Shown here in pieces: positions 8,436-17,816 of a stretch of 64,000 nucleotides of DNA. A program made the translations under genes and the position numbers. Source of the stretch: Streptomyces albus subsp. chlorinus (GTDB lineage Bacteria > Actinomycetota > Actinomycetes > Streptomycetales > Streptomycetaceae); contig NZ_VJOK01000001.1 in NCBI RefSeq assembly GCF_013302895.1, forward strand, positions 6,760,463 to 6,824,462, written 5' to 3'. A model generated the notes under the pieces. It was not told where the DNA came from, did not search any database, and saw nothing but the letters and a program-made list of their open reading frames with translations. Every line of letters begins with the position of its first letter. The first letter of the stretch is position 1.

Positions 8436-9968
8436 TCAACCACCGGCCCGCGGGTCGAGGGTGCTGTCCGCGTCCTGCTGGTAGGGCGTGCCGCGCCACT
8501 GCCCGAAGTCGAGCACCCGGCTCGGGTCGTGGGCGACGAACTCCCACGGCCCGAGGTAGACGTTGTCGTGCCAGCGGTTGCGCTGGTCGTGGGTGATCGC
8601 CTCGGCCACCCGCTCGCCCTGGTACGGCGACCAGTCCGGATAGGTGCCGTAGTTGGCCAGCACCGCCATGCGGCCGCACTTGACCGTGCACTTGACGGCG
8701 GACTTGTCCAGGACGAAGCGGTTGTCGTGGATGTCCACCCGCTGGGTCTTCCACCGGCAGTCGGAGTAGAGCGGCGCCGTGGCGATCGCCGGCCGCGCGC
8801 AGCGGCCGGCGTCCCGCACCAGCAGTGTGCAGTCGCCCAAGGAGGTGTTGGCCGGGCTGTTGCAGAACCGGTCGGCGTTCTCCCACAGGGTGATCCCGGA
8901 CCAGTTGTTCTCCAGCACGTTCCGGTAGACCTCGATCTTGTCCGTGCGGGCTCTCACCCGTGGTTCGCCGCCGGACTCGGACAGGTAGAGCGTCGCGAAC
9001 GGGAAGCTGTCGCCCCGGTCGGCGTACCGGCGGCCCTCGACCCGGTTGTTCCGCCGGATCGTGTTCTTGCGGATGACCGCGTTGTAGCTCGTCTCATAGA
9101 TCAGCGCGGCGCCGTCGTTGGCGTCGAGCACGTTCTCCTCGATGCGGAAGTCGTTGTTGTTGGTGTCCGCCCACAACCCGGCCCCGCGGTTGTCGTGCAC
9201 CCAGTTGCCGCGTACGTCGGCGCCGTCGACGGCCCAGAACTTCACGCCTGCGGTGCAGCCGCAGCCCTTCCGCCGCCGCTCCCAGTCGCCGGTGTTGTTG
9301 CCCGCGATCTCGTTGCCCTCGACCACCAGGTCGCGGAGGGGGCCGCCGTCCTTGTAGGCGTTCATGCCGTACTGCCCGTTGCCGCGCAGGCAGCTGGCGC
9401 GGACCCGCTGGCGCGAGCCGGCCATCAGCCCGGCGCCCGAGTTGTGCTGGATCGTCGCGTGCTCGACCAGCCACCCGTCGGCCGAGTCGTGGTTGACCAC
9501 GCCCTCGTTGTGCGGCGCGACGAACCTCTGCACGGTCAGATGGCGGATGGTGACGTCGCGGGCACCGCCGCCGAACGCGTACTGGTTGGTCCGCCGGCCG
9601 TCGAGCACCGCGCCCGGCGCGCCGAGGTAGCGGTTCCCCTTCTTGGGCACGACCTGGGAGTAGCGGTCCGCCTTCAGCCGGTGCCTGCCCGGCCGGAGCC
9701 AGAACGTGGTGTGCGCGGGGCTGCTCCGGGTCTTCGCGGCCAGGTCACCGACCACCGCGGGATCGACCGTCACCGCGCCCGCCGGCGCCTTCACGGGTCC
9801 CGCCGCCGGCTGGGCGCACACCCGGGCCACGGACCGGGCCGCGGTCGGGGAGGGCGCCGCGCTCGGTTCCCCCGGGGCGCCCGGCGTGCCCACACAGCCG
9901 GCCACCCCCAGCAGGGCCAGCGCCAACGCCACCACCGCTAACGCCCGGTTCCGCCTCCTGATCCCCAC
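8436..9968 (-). CDS. Right-handed parallel beta-helix lipoprotein (polysaccharide lyase/epimerase-like)
   Basis: A 510-residue protein from a GTG with a run of six G upstream. It has a lipoprotein signal: Arg-rich start, hydrophobic core and lipobox GVAGC with Cys25. The body is a repeated pattern of short strands with Asn/Asp turns (for example VEGNEIAGNNTGDW, IEENVLDANDGAALIYETS), typical of PbH1 parallel beta-helix proteins such as mannuronan C5-epimerases and pectate-lyase-like enzymes. Several extra Cys pairs (GCGC, CTVKC) may form disulfides outside the membrane. It may epimerise, cleave or bind the exported polymer. The catalytic residues cannot be assigned from this view. It follows the heparinase-like gene by 8 bases. 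Confidence 0.82.
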   Translation of the reverse strand: MGIRRRNRALAVVALALALLGVAGCVGTPGAPGEPSAAPSPTAARSVARVCAQPAAGPVKAPAGAVTVDPAVVGDLAAKTRSSPAHTTFWLRPGRHRLKADRYSQVVPKKGNRYLGAPGAVLDGRRTNQYAFGGGARDVTIRHLTVQRFVAPHNEGVVNHDSADGWLVEHATIQHNSGAGLMAGSRQRVRASCLRGNGQYGMNAYKDGGPLRDLVVEGNEIAGNNTGDWERRRKGCGCTAGVKFWAVDGADVRGNWVHDNRGAGLWADTNNNDFRIEENVLDANDGAALIYETSYNAVIRKNTIRRNNRVEGRRYADRGDSFPFATLYLSESGGEPRVRARTDKIEVYRNVLENNWSGITLWENADRFCNSPANTSLGDCTLLVRDAGRCARPAIATAPLYSDCRWKTQRVDIHDNRFVLDKSAVKCTVKCGRMAVLANYGTYPDWSPYQGERVAEAITHDQRNRWHDNVYLGPWEFVAHDPSRVLDFGQWRGTPYQQDADSTLDPRAGG

Positions 9969-9976
9969 GCGCCCCC

Positions 9977-12103
9977 CTAGCCGTGGAACCTGAGTACGGT
10001 GGTGAACCCCTCCGCGCCGCCGGCGAATCCGGTGCCGACCAGCGTGGTGCTGGGCTCCTTGCGTCCGAAGCCGGGGGAGTACCAGCCCAGCACGGGGTAT
10101 CCCCCGCTCGAAGGGTGCGGGGAAGGGGCGGTCTCGCCGCGATGCGCCCGCCAGCGCAACCGTCCGGGCAGGTCGAGGACGGCGGACCGCTCCTCGCCGT
10201 CCCGGGTCCAGGTGAGCCGCGCCCGGTGCTCCACCAGGTCCGCCGTGATCGCCGGCCCGAGGTGGAACGCCAGCCGCGCGGCCCGGCGCGGGCCGCGCAC
10301 CTCGTCCACCACGCGCAGCTCCCGGCGCCCGGCGGTCAGCTCCACCCGGCGGCGGTGCACGGTGCCCTGGTAGCCGTCGTGCTCGGCGCACCAGCGGGCC
10401 GTGCCCTCGTCGGGGACGTCCGCGAGCAGCACCCGGGTGCGGGCGTGCCGTGTCCACAGGAACGGGCCGCCGGAGAGGGACTGGTCGCGGTCGTCGAGCT
10501 GCAGGGTGTTGTGGCCGAGGGTCGAGCGGAAGTACCGCCGCCACTCGCGCTGCCCGTGGTAGCAGTAGGTCCCCGGATCCGCGAGGACGTCGACGCCGTC
10601 GTGCCGGACCTCCACGGACAGCGCGTCCGCGTGGGCGTGCGCGGCGATGGACCCGAAGCCGTGCGGACCCCCGTCGCAGCGGCACCAGATGCCCTCCGGA
10701 CCGCGCAGGATGGTCATGCCCGCGTCCGCGAAGTGGTCCGGCCGCCGTGCCGGGCGGGCCACGGCCGGTGCGGTTCCGCTCCTGGCGCCGGTTCCCCTCA
10801 CGGAGTCGGGCCCTCGCTCCGAGCGCGCTCCCTGCGCGGGGGCGGGTCGTCCCTGCTCCGGGCCCGGTCCTTGGTCCGGGTCCGGGCCGTGCTCCGGGCC
10901 CGGTCCCCGCCTCGCGTACGGCCGGACGAGTGCGGCCAGCAGCGGGGTGCGCACATCCGTGGCGGTCACGGCCGGCCACCAGGCGAGCCGGCCGAACACG
11001 GCGTCCCCCGTGGAAAGCAGCGAGGCCCAGCGGTCGGTGCCCGCGCCGTCCAGGACCAGACCGTACCCGTCGTCCGCGTCCCCCTGGCGCGGTGGTCGCA
11101 GCCGGCTGTCCACGACGGCCGCGAGCGCGTCGGTCATGCGCAGCAGTACGAGGCGGACCGTCGCGGGGACCGGCACACCGGCGGCGTCCGCCTCGGCGAC
11201 CGCGGCCAGGCCCAGCTCCAGGACGAGCCCGTGGTATTCGGTGGCCATCTCCCGGTTGAGGCCCGAGGGGAAGGTGTTGGCGCGCAGTTGCCGCTCCAGC
11301 GACCGCAGCGCGGCGGACCGCCAACGCGCCGAGGAGGGGAACCAGTCGAACGCGCAGGCCGCGGCGGACTGCCCGGCGGCCTCCGCGATGACATGGTTGT
11401 TCGCCGACGAGCCCCGGCTGGGGAAGGCGGCCAGCCAGCGCTGGTGGTGCCATATCTGGTGCAGCGCCACCGGGTTGTCCTCGAACAGTCCGGCCGCGCC
11501 CGGCCAGCCGTCCAGCAGCCGGCGGATCCACACCCACGACAGCAGCCGGATGCCCAGCTCGATGCCGCTGATCCAGTGCACGCCGCGCAGCGGTGGGTTG
11601 GCCGCCCACCACGACCGCAGGTGCTCGGCCACCCGCTCGGCGTACCGCTCGTTCCCGGTGACCGCGTAGGCCGCGGCGAGCCGGGTGAGGTGCTGGTGCC
11701 GGGAGGGCTCCCAGATCTGCTTGATGTCTCCGACCGCCTCCTCGTCCCGGTACGGCACGTCGAAGGCGTAACCCCACGGGGCCCGGCGGCCGGTCCTCGG
11801 GTCGTAGGACCAGTCCGGGTCGGCCATGTCGTCGCGCTCCACCCCGAAGTACACGGCGTGCCCGGCCATCAGCCGGTCCGCCTCGGCGACGAGACGTTTC
11901 ACGGCGTCCGGCGGCACCGCCTCCAGCGCCCCGGCGGGCAGGACGGCGGTGAACCGGGCGCCGGCCACGCGTGGGCACCGCGGCCGCGCCGACCGCCACC
12001 GCCGCCTGCGCACCGCGTCGCCCACCCGGCCCGCGACCTCCCCCGGTTCCATCCGGGACAGCCGCCGCAGGTACCAGCCCGTACTGGTCGGACCCGCGGT
12101 CAT
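9977..12103 (-). CDS. Heparinase II/III family protein (alginate-lyase-like), with low-complexity insert
   Basis: A 708-residue protein. The N-terminal half is an alpha/alpha toroid with GVHWISGIELGIRLLSW at 174-190, NNHVIAE at 235-241 and ATEYHGLVLE near 287-296. The C-terminal half is a beta-sandwich with AHAHADALSVEV at 488-499 and LADPGTYCYHG near 507-517. These match Hepar_II_III polysaccharide lyases that act on uronic-acid polymers. Between them, residues about 399-455 form a Gly/Pro/Arg-rich insert with GPGPE-type repeats. No signal peptide is apparent, although members beside bi-domain oxidoreductases often lack one. The ATG at 12103 overlaps the upstream stop (ATGA). Lyase activity on the cluster's polymer is inference. 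Confidence 0.86.
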   Translation of the reverse strand: MTAGPTSTGWYLRRLSRMEPGEVAGRVGDAVRRRRWRSARPRCPRVAGARFTAVLPAGALEAVPPDAVKRLVAEADRLMAGHAVYFGVERDDMADPDWSYDPRTGRRAPWGYAFDVPYRDEEAVGDIKQIWEPSRHQHLTRLAAAYAVTGNERYAERVAEHLRSWWAANPPLRGVHWISGIELGIRLLSWVWIRRLLDGWPGAAGLFEDNPVALHQIWHHQRWLAAFPSRGSSANNHVIAEAAGQSAAACAFDWFPSSARWRSAALRSLERQLRANTFPSGLNREMATEYHGLVLELGLAAVAEADAAGVPVPATVRLVLLRMTDALAAVVDSRLRPPRQGDADDGYGLVLDGAGTDRWASLLSTGDAVFGRLAWWPAVTATDVRTPLLAALVRPYARRGPGPEHGPDPDQGPGPEQGRPAPAQGARSERGPDSVRGTGARSGTAPAVARPARRPDHFADAGMTILRGPEGIWCRCDGGPHGFGSIAAHAHADALSVEVRHDGVDVLADPGTYCYHGQREWRRYFRSTLGHNTLQLDDRDQSLSGGPFLWTRHARTRVLLADVPDEGTARWCAEHDGYQGTVHRRRVELTAGRRELRVVDEVRGPRRAARLAFHLGPAITADLVEHRARLTWTRDGEERSAVLDLPGRLRWRAHRGETAPSPHPSSGGYPVLGWYSPGFGRKEPSTTLVGTGFAGGAEGFTTVLRFHG

Positions 12104-14298
12104 CGCACCCCCGCCAGTGTCACCGGCGCACCGCAGGCAAGACCGGCCGGCACGGCGAGGGTGGCCGCCGTGGTGGCGGCCAGCGACCTGAGCGGCACCG
12201 GCATCGGCCCGCCGCTCCGCACGGCCTTGACGAACGCGGCCAGCTCGGCGTTCTGCCCCTTGTTCCGGGCCTTGGGCAGCCGCGGACCGACCCACCGCTT
12301 GCGGCGGCCGTCGTAGACAGTGGCGCGGACGAAGTCGTCGAGCCGCAGCGCCTTGCCGTCCGCGACCAGGTCCAGGGTCTCCTTGGGGAAGGCGGCCGGG
12401 CCGGTGGTGACGTAGCCGATGGTGGCGGTGGAGCCGTCCGGGTAGCGCAGCACGATCTGGAGGTCCTCGTTGCCGGACGGGGCGACCGCGTACACCGAGA
12501 CCGGGTCGGCCCCCAGCAGCCAGCTCGCCGTGTCGATGAAGTGCCCGCCCTCGCCGGCGAACCGCGAGCCCTCGGTGGCCTGGCGCAGGTACCAGCTGCC
12601 GTGGTCGAGGCGGCCCGCGTTGACCAGGTAGCGGAGGCTCGCCGGGCCGGTCCTGGCGCCGAAGACCTGCCGGGCTTCCCGCAGCAGCGGCGCGAACCGC
12701 CGGTTGAAGCCCACCTGCAGCCGGTCGTTGCCGGACTCCTCCACCGCCGCGAGGACGCCGGCCAGCTCCTCCTCGGTGAGGGCCAGCGGCTTCTCCACGA
12801 ACACGGCCTTGCCGGCCAGCAGTGCCTTGCGGGTCAGTTCGGCGTGCGAGCTGTGCCGGGTGACCACGAAGACCGCGTCGATGGACGAGTCGCCGAGCAC
12901 GGCGTCGAGATCGGTGGTCGCCCGGGAGAAGCCGAACTTCCGCTGCGCGTTGGCTCCCGAGAGCGCCGTCGTGGTGACGACCGTGGACAGCTCGACCCCG
13001 TCGCGCTGTGCCAGGTGCGGCAGCAGCATCGATGTCGCGTAGTTCCCCGCGCCGGCGAACGCGAGCCGCACCGGCGTCCTGGCTGCCCTGGCCGGGACGG
13101 ACACCCCGCCGCCACCCCGCCGCACGGCGGGCACGGACACCACCGGGGGCTCCGCGCCCGGGGCCTCCCCGCCGGGCGCGGGATACCGGAACAGCACGGC
13201 CACGGCCTTCATCTCGCCGTCCTTGAGGCGCTGGTAGGTCCCGACGGCGTCGTCGAAGTCCGCGATGTGGGAGATCAGCGGTTCGACGTCGACGCTGCCG
13301 CGGGCGAGGAGGTCGAGGAAGCAGGCGAGATTGCGGCGCTCGGTCCACCGCACGTGGCCGACCGGGTAGTCGCGCCCCTCCAGCTCGTACTCCGGGTCGT
13401 AGCGCCCGGGGCCGTAACTGCGGGAGAACCGGACGTCCAGCTCCTTCTCGTAGTAGGCGTTCCACGGCAGGTCCAGGCGGCACTTGCCGATGTCGACGAC
13501 CCGGCCGCGGTCCCGGCTCAGCCGGGCGGCCAGCTCGACGGGCTGGTTGCTGTCGCCGCCCGCGGCCAGATACACCTGGTCCACGCCCAGGCCGCCGGTG
13601 AGGCGGGCGACGGCCGTCTCCACGGCCGCGGAGGCGGGATCGCCGCAGGAGGCGGCGCCCAGGCGCTCGGCCAGCTCGCAGCGCACCGGGTCGGGGTCGG
13701 CGCCGACGACGCGGACCCCGGAGGCGGTGAGGAGCCGCGCCACCAGCTGTCCGATCAGGCCGAGGCCGATGACCAGCGCCACCTCACCGAGCTGCGGCCG
13801 GCCCTGCCGGACGCCCTGCAGCGCGATCGAGCCGACGGTGCCGAAGGCCGCGTGCCGCGGTGCGAGGCCGTCCGGCACCTGGGCGTAGAGGTTCTTCGGC
13901 ACCCAGTTCAGCTCGGCGTGCAAGGCGTGCTCGTTGCCGGCGCAGGCCACGAGGTCGCCCGCCTTCACGTCGTCGATCCCGGCGCCGACCTGCTCGACCA
14001 CCCCGCACAGCGAGTAGCCCAGCGGCGTGTAGGAGTCCAGTTTGCCCATCACCTTGCGGTAGGTGGCGGGCACTCCGTTGGTGGCCACGCTCCGCATGAC
14101 CTTGGCCACCTGGTCGGGACGGGAGCGGGCCTTGCCCACCATCGACATCCCGGCCTCGGACACCTTCATCAGCTCGGTACCGGTGGAGATCAGCGAGTAG
14201 GTGCTCCGCACCAGTACGCCGCCGGGCTTGCACCCGGGCGCCGGCACGTCGAGCAGCGCCAGTTCGCCGCTCTTGTAGTTCTGCACAACCTGTTTCAC
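12100..14298 (-). CDS. Bi-domain oxidoreductase: zinc-type alcohol dehydrogenase (MDR) fused to Gfo/Idh/MocA
   Basis: A 732-residue fusion starting at GTG 14298, with GAGGAC just upstream. Residues 1 to about 350 form an MDR dehydrogenase (STYSLISTGTEL, the Rossmann VALVIGLGLIGQLVARLL, YLAAGGDSNQPVELAARL). After a Gly/Pro linker, residues about 370-732 form a Gfo/Idh/MocA oxidoreductase (LAFAGAGNYATSMLLPHL, then VFVEKPLAL with the EKP motif). The fused form is usually found beside heparinase II/III genes in surface-polysaccharide clusters, as here. It should carry out NAD(P)-linked oxidation and reduction at two positions of a sugar or inositol-like substrate. The 4-base overlap with the heparinase-like gene suggests a joint pathway. 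The substrate is unknown. Confidence 0.9.
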   Translation of the reverse strand: MKQVVQNYKSGELALLDVPAPGCKPGGVLVRSTYSLISTGTELMKVSEAGMSMVGKARSRPDQVAKVMRSVATNGVPATYRKVMGKLDSYTPLGYSLCGVVEQVGAGIDDVKAGDLVACAGNEHALHAELNWVPKNLYAQVPDGLAPRHAAFGTVGSIALQGVRQGRPQLGEVALVIGLGLIGQLVARLLTASGVRVVGADPDPVRCELAERLGAASCGDPASAAVETAVARLTGGLGVDQVYLAAGGDSNQPVELAARLSRDRGRVVDIGKCRLDLPWNAYYEKELDVRFSRSYGPGRYDPEYELEGRDYPVGHVRWTERRNLACFLDLLARGSVDVEPLISHIADFDDAVGTYQRLKDGEMKAVAVLFRYPAPGGEAPGAEPPVVSVPAVRRGGGGVSVPARAARTPVRLAFAGAGNYATSMLLPHLAQRDGVELSTVVTTTALSGANAQRKFGFSRATTDLDAVLGDSSIDAVFVVTRHSSHAELTRKALLAGKAVFVEKPLALTEEELAGVLAAVEESGNDRLQVGFNRRFAPLLREARQVFGARTGPASLRYLVNAGRLDHGSWYLRQATEGSRFAGEGGHFIDTASWLLGADPVSVYAVAPSGNEDLQIVLRYPDGSTATIGYVTTGPAAFPKETLDLVADGKALRLDDFVRATVYDGRRKRWVGPRLPKARNKGQNAELAAFVKAVRSGGPMPVPLRSLAATTAATLAVPAGLACGAPVTLAGVR

Positions 14299-14315
14299 CC
14301 GAAGTCCTCTTGTCT

Positions 14316-16250
14316 CTACGCCGTGATCGGTGAGTTCCGGCCGGACCCGCAGGTCGCGCCGCGATACCAGTACTCGAGGGTCAGCACGTGCCACAGATGC
14401 TTGGAGTAGTCCCGCTGCCCGGCCGCGTCCTCGGCCACGAGCCGCGCCAGCGCGTCGCGGCGCAGGAACCCGGAACGCACCAGCTCGCCGTCCTCGGCCA
14501 CCTCGCGCACCAGCGGTGCCAGGTCCCGGCTCATCCAGGCCCGCAGCGGAGCGCTGAAGAGGCCCTTGGGCCGGTAGACGATCTCCCGGGGCAGGACCGA
14601 GGCGGCCGCCTCCTTGAGGACGGCCTTGCCCTGCCGCCCGACGATCTTGCGATCGCCGGGCACGGCGAACGCCGCCTTCACCACCTCGACGTCCACGTAC
14701 GGCACCCGCACCTCGGTCGACGCGGCCATGCTCGACCGGTCCGTATAGGCGAGGTTGAGGCCCGGCAGGAACATCCGGGCGTCGCCCAGGCACATGCGGT
14801 TGACGAAGTCGTCCAGGTCGTTGTCCTGGTAGATGTCCGCGTGCTCGCCCAGCACGTCCTCGACCGCCGGGGCCAGGTCCGGATCGAGCAGGGCGAGCAG
14901 CTCCGCCCGGTCGTACATGGTGTAACTGCGCCGGAACGCCGTCTCCTCCGGCAGCTCCGCGAAGGAGAGGAACCGCTTCGCGAAGCGCACCGACCGGAAC
15001 CCGCGCCGGGAGGTGGCGACCGGCAGCCGGTCCACGGCCCGGGACAGGCCGCGCCGCAGCGGCCCGGGGACGCGCTGGTAGCGCAGCGCGAGCAGATTGG
15101 CCAGGTGCTTGCGGTACCCGGCGAACAGCTCGTCGGCGCCCATCCCCGAGAGCATCACCTTGACCCCGGCCTCCCGCGCCGCCGAGCAGATCAGGAAGGT
15201 GTTGATCGCGGCCGGGTCACCGATCGGCTCGTCCAGGTGGTACGTCATCCGCGGCAGCAGGTCCAGCACGTCGGGAGCGATCTCGATCTCGTGCAGGTCG
15301 ACGCCGAACCGCTCGGCCACCTGCCGCGCGTAGCGCAGGTCGTCGGGCATCGCCTCGAACCTGGCGTCCTGGGCGCGGAACCCGATCGTGTACGCGGAGA
15401 TCCCGGGCCGGTGGCGGGCCGCCAGCGCGGTCAGATAGCTGGAGTCCAGGCCGCCCGAGAGGAAGGCCGCCACCGGTACGTCGGAGAGCAGGTGCCGCCG
15501 GGTCGACTCCTCGATGAGGGCCGCCAGATCGGGGAGTTCGCCGCTGCGGGCCCGCTCCCGGCCCTCGGCGGCGACGTCCCTCAGCTTCCAGTACCGGCCG
15601 CGCTCCACCCGGCCGTCGGGACGGCACCGCAGCCAGCTCCCCGGCGGCAGCTTCTCCGCCTCGCGGAACGCGCAGCGCGAGTCCGGCACCCAGTAGTACA
15701 GCAGCGAGGCCACCAGTGCCGCGTGGTCCACCCGCAGCGACCCACCGGCCACCGCGGCGAGCGCCTTCAGCTCGGAGGCGAACACCAGGCCCTCGCCGCG
15801 CCGCAGCAGGAACAGCGGCTTGATGCCGAGCTGGTCGCGGGCCAGCACCAGCTCGCCGGTCCGCTCGTCGAAGACGGCGAACGCGAACATGCCGCGCAGC
15901 CGGGGCAGGCAGTCGGTGCCCCAGCGCCGCCAGCACTCCAGCAGCACCTCGGTGTCGGAGGTGCCGCGGAAGCGCACCCCGGCTGCCGCCAGTTCGGCAC
16001 GCAGCTCGGGCGCGTTGTACAGCTCGCCGTTGTACGTCAGGCAGAGGCCGCCGGAGGCCATCGGCTGGGCGCCGGCCTGGGACAGGTCGATGACGGCCAG
16101 CCTGCGGTGCCCGAGGTGCACTTCGCCGTCCCCGGCCGGGTGGCTGTAGCGGCCCGCCCCGTCCGGGCCGCGGTGGGCCAGGAGACCGGTGAGCCGGTCG
16201 GCCACGGCTTCTCCGTCCGGCCATCGGTAAGCGCCTGCGATGCCACACAT
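14316..16250 (-). CDS. Asparagine synthase (glutamine-hydrolysing) family amidotransferase
   Basis: A 644-residue AsnB-type enzyme. Cys2 after the initiator Met is the glutaminase nucleophile, followed by HRGPDG at 26-31 and the TYNGELYN loop near 72-79. The synthetase domain has the PP-loop SGGLDSS at 265-271 and SGMGADELFAGYRKH further on. In polysaccharide clusters such enzymes transfer ammonia to a carboxylate, turning uronic acids into uronamides (as proposed for WbpS-type proteins), rather than making asparagine. The AlgD-like dehydrogenase in the same operon would supply the uronic acid. The ATG has AGGAGG about 12 bases upstream, inside the end of the preceding gene. Confidence 0.92.
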   Translation of the reverse strand: MCGIAGAYRWPDGEAVADRLTGLLAHRGPDGAGRYSHPAGDGEVHLGHRRLAVIDLSQAGAQPMASGGLCLTYNGELYNAPELRAELAAAGVRFRGTSDTEVLLECWRRWGTDCLPRLRGMFAFAVFDERTGELVLARDQLGIKPLFLLRRGEGLVFASELKALAAVAGGSLRVDHAALVASLLYYWVPDSRCAFREAEKLPPGSWLRCRPDGRVERGRYWKLRDVAAEGRERARSGELPDLAALIEESTRRHLLSDVPVAAFLSGGLDSSYLTALAARHRPGISAYTIGFRAQDARFEAMPDDLRYARQVAERFGVDLHEIEIAPDVLDLLPRMTYHLDEPIGDPAAINTFLICSAAREAGVKVMLSGMGADELFAGYRKHLANLLALRYQRVPGPLRRGLSRAVDRLPVATSRRGFRSVRFAKRFLSFAELPEETAFRRSYTMYDRAELLALLDPDLAPAVEDVLGEHADIYQDNDLDDFVNRMCLGDARMFLPGLNLAYTDRSSMAASTEVRVPYVDVEVVKAAFAVPGDRKIVGRQGKAVLKEAAASVLPREIVYRPKGLFSAPLRAWMSRDLAPLVREVAEDGELVRSGFLRRDALARLVAEDAAGQRDYSKHLWHVLTLEYWYRGATCGSGRNSPITA

Positions 16251-16253
16251 GTC

Positions 16254-17816
16254 CTACCGCGCCTCCTGGTCGTTGTCCGGGCCCTGTTGTACGGCCCACA
16301 TCGGCAGCCGCTCCGCCGGCAGCCGGCCCTCTCCCACTGCCTGAACGGTGTGGGAGGTACCCCGGCCGTTCCGCCGGGCCGGCTGCTCGCCCCGGCCGCG
16401 CGGGGCGGGCGGGCCGTCCCAGAGCGTGCCGTCGGTCCGGTCCCGTGGATCGGGGTCGACCAGCACGACGCCGAGCACCGCAATGTTCTGGTCCGCGAGC
16501 TGCCGCGCCACGGTGTGCAGCCACGCGGCGCTGCCGCTCCCGGCACGCACGACGAGCACGGTCCTGCTGCCGAGGTACCGCAGGTCGGTCCACGCCGTGC
16601 CGGGCGCGACCGAGCCGACGCCGATCCGGCGCACCGGGGAGGCGACGGTCCCGGCCTGCTCGACGCCGACCACGTCCGGGCCCTCCGGCTGCCGGCTCAG
16701 GCCGGCGAGACGCGGGCCGGGCAGCCCGTCGACGACCACCACCGGCCCGTCCTGTGCCAGTGCTTCCGCGAGACGCAGGGCGAGCACGCCGGTGGTGCGC
16801 GCACAGCCCAGTTCCAGCAGCGACACCCCGTCCGCGCAGCCGCGCACGGTGCGGGCCAGGGTCGCGGTGAGCCGCTCGTGCGCCACCCGGGCCCGCCGGT
16901 GCCGCCACGGCCCGGCCGTCCGGCGGGGCGCGCGGCGCAGTTCCGCGATGACCGAGGCGCCCAGGTCCGCCGCGACCTCCCGGCGCAGCACCGGGCGGTC
17001 CGCCACCACCGCGCCGACCGCGGCCACCGCGAGCCCGAGCACGAGTCCGAGGACGCACCCGATCGCCGCGTCGGTGACAGCGGTCCTGGCCAGGGAGTGC
17101 CGCACCGCGCGGGGCGCGTCCACGATCTGCGTCCCGGCGACGAGTTCGGGCGCACCGGTGCGCGCATCCGCTGCGCGCTGGTCGAAGTCGGCGATCCTCG
17201 AGGTGAGTTCGGCCCGCCGGGCGAAGAGCGACTCGACGCCGGCCGACGCTTCCGGGCCGCGTCCGGGCGAGCGGCCCGAGATGGCCTTGTTGACCTCGGT
17301 GAGTTCGTCCCGCATCCGGTCACGCTGGTCGAGCAGCGCCTTCGCCTCGGCTTTCGCGGTCTGCCGCATCCGCCTCACATGGTCCGCGACGAACGCGTCG
17401 GCCAGCGCCCGGGCCCGGGCCACCGCCTGCGCGTCGCTGCCGCCCGTCACCTCGATCTGGAGCAGGTTGTTGGTCAGGCCGGTGCCCCGGTAGTCCGCCA
17501 TGAAGTCCTCGGGTTCCTCTGTGGACCCGAGGGACCGCAGGGCCTTGCCGGCGATGCGCGTGGTGCCCAGCAGCGCGACATCGGTGCGGATCAGCGTTCC
17601 GGTGTCGTTGGGCTGGTCCTCCTTGTGTGTGACCAGCACCTTGGTCACCGCGGTCGGCGGGGGCGGCAGCAGGACCGCCACCGCCGCCCCGGCCAGCAGC
17701 CCCAGCAGCGCCATGGCGCACCACAGGCGCCGCCGCCTGCGCACCGCGACCACCAGCGCCCGCAGGTCCAGCAGGGGAGTGGGGGCCGGCGTCTGGGCGG
17801 TCGTGCTCGTCGTCAC
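16254..17816 (-). CDS. Wzz-like chain-length/co-polymerase protein with degenerate kinase-like tail
   Basis: A 520-residue protein. It has a first transmembrane helix (WCAMALLGLLAGAAVAVLL), an extracytoplasmic Wzz domain with a central coiled-coil region rich in Arg, Glu and Ala, a second helix (IGCVLGLVLGLAVAAVGAVV), and a cytoplasmic Rossmann-like domain. In BY-kinases that last domain would start with a Walker A motif; here the matching segment (LLELGCARTTGVLALRLAEA) has no GKS/T lysine and no Tyr cluster follows. It probably helps set polymer length with its partner encoded immediately upstream. The GTG at 17816 overlaps that gene's stop (GTGA). An ATP-binding role seems lost. Confidence 0.82.
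   Translation of the reverse strand: MTTSTTAQTPAPTPLLDLRALVVAVRRRRRLWCAMALLGLLAGAAVAVLLPPPPTAVTKVLVTHKEDQPNDTGTLIRTDVALLGTTRIAGKALRSLGSTEEPEDFMADYRGTGLTNNLLQIEVTGGSDAQAVARARALADAFVADHVRRMRQTAKAEAKALLDQRDRMRDELTEVNKAISGRSPGRGPEASAGVESLFARRAELTSRIADFDQRAADARTGAPELVAGTQIVDAPRAVRHSLARTAVTDAAIGCVLGLVLGLAVAAVGAVVADRPVLRREVAADLGASVIAELRRAPRRTAGPWRHRRARVAHERLTATLARTVRGCADGVSLLELGCARTTGVLALRLAEALAQDGPVVVVDGLPGPRLAGLSRQPEGPDVVGVEQAGTVASPVRRIGVGSVAPGTAWTDLRYLGSRTVLVVRAGSGSAAWLHTVARQLADQNIAVLGVVLVDPDPRDRTDGTLWDGPPAPRGRGEQPARRNGRGTSHTVQAVGEGRLPAERLPMWAVQQGPDNDQEAR

Noticed and set aside
14316-16250. Ordinary asparagine biosynthesis gene asnB
   Set aside because: Sequence alone allows it, but its position inside a coupled polysaccharide operon makes a sugar-carboxylate amidation role more likely, so no gene symbol was given.
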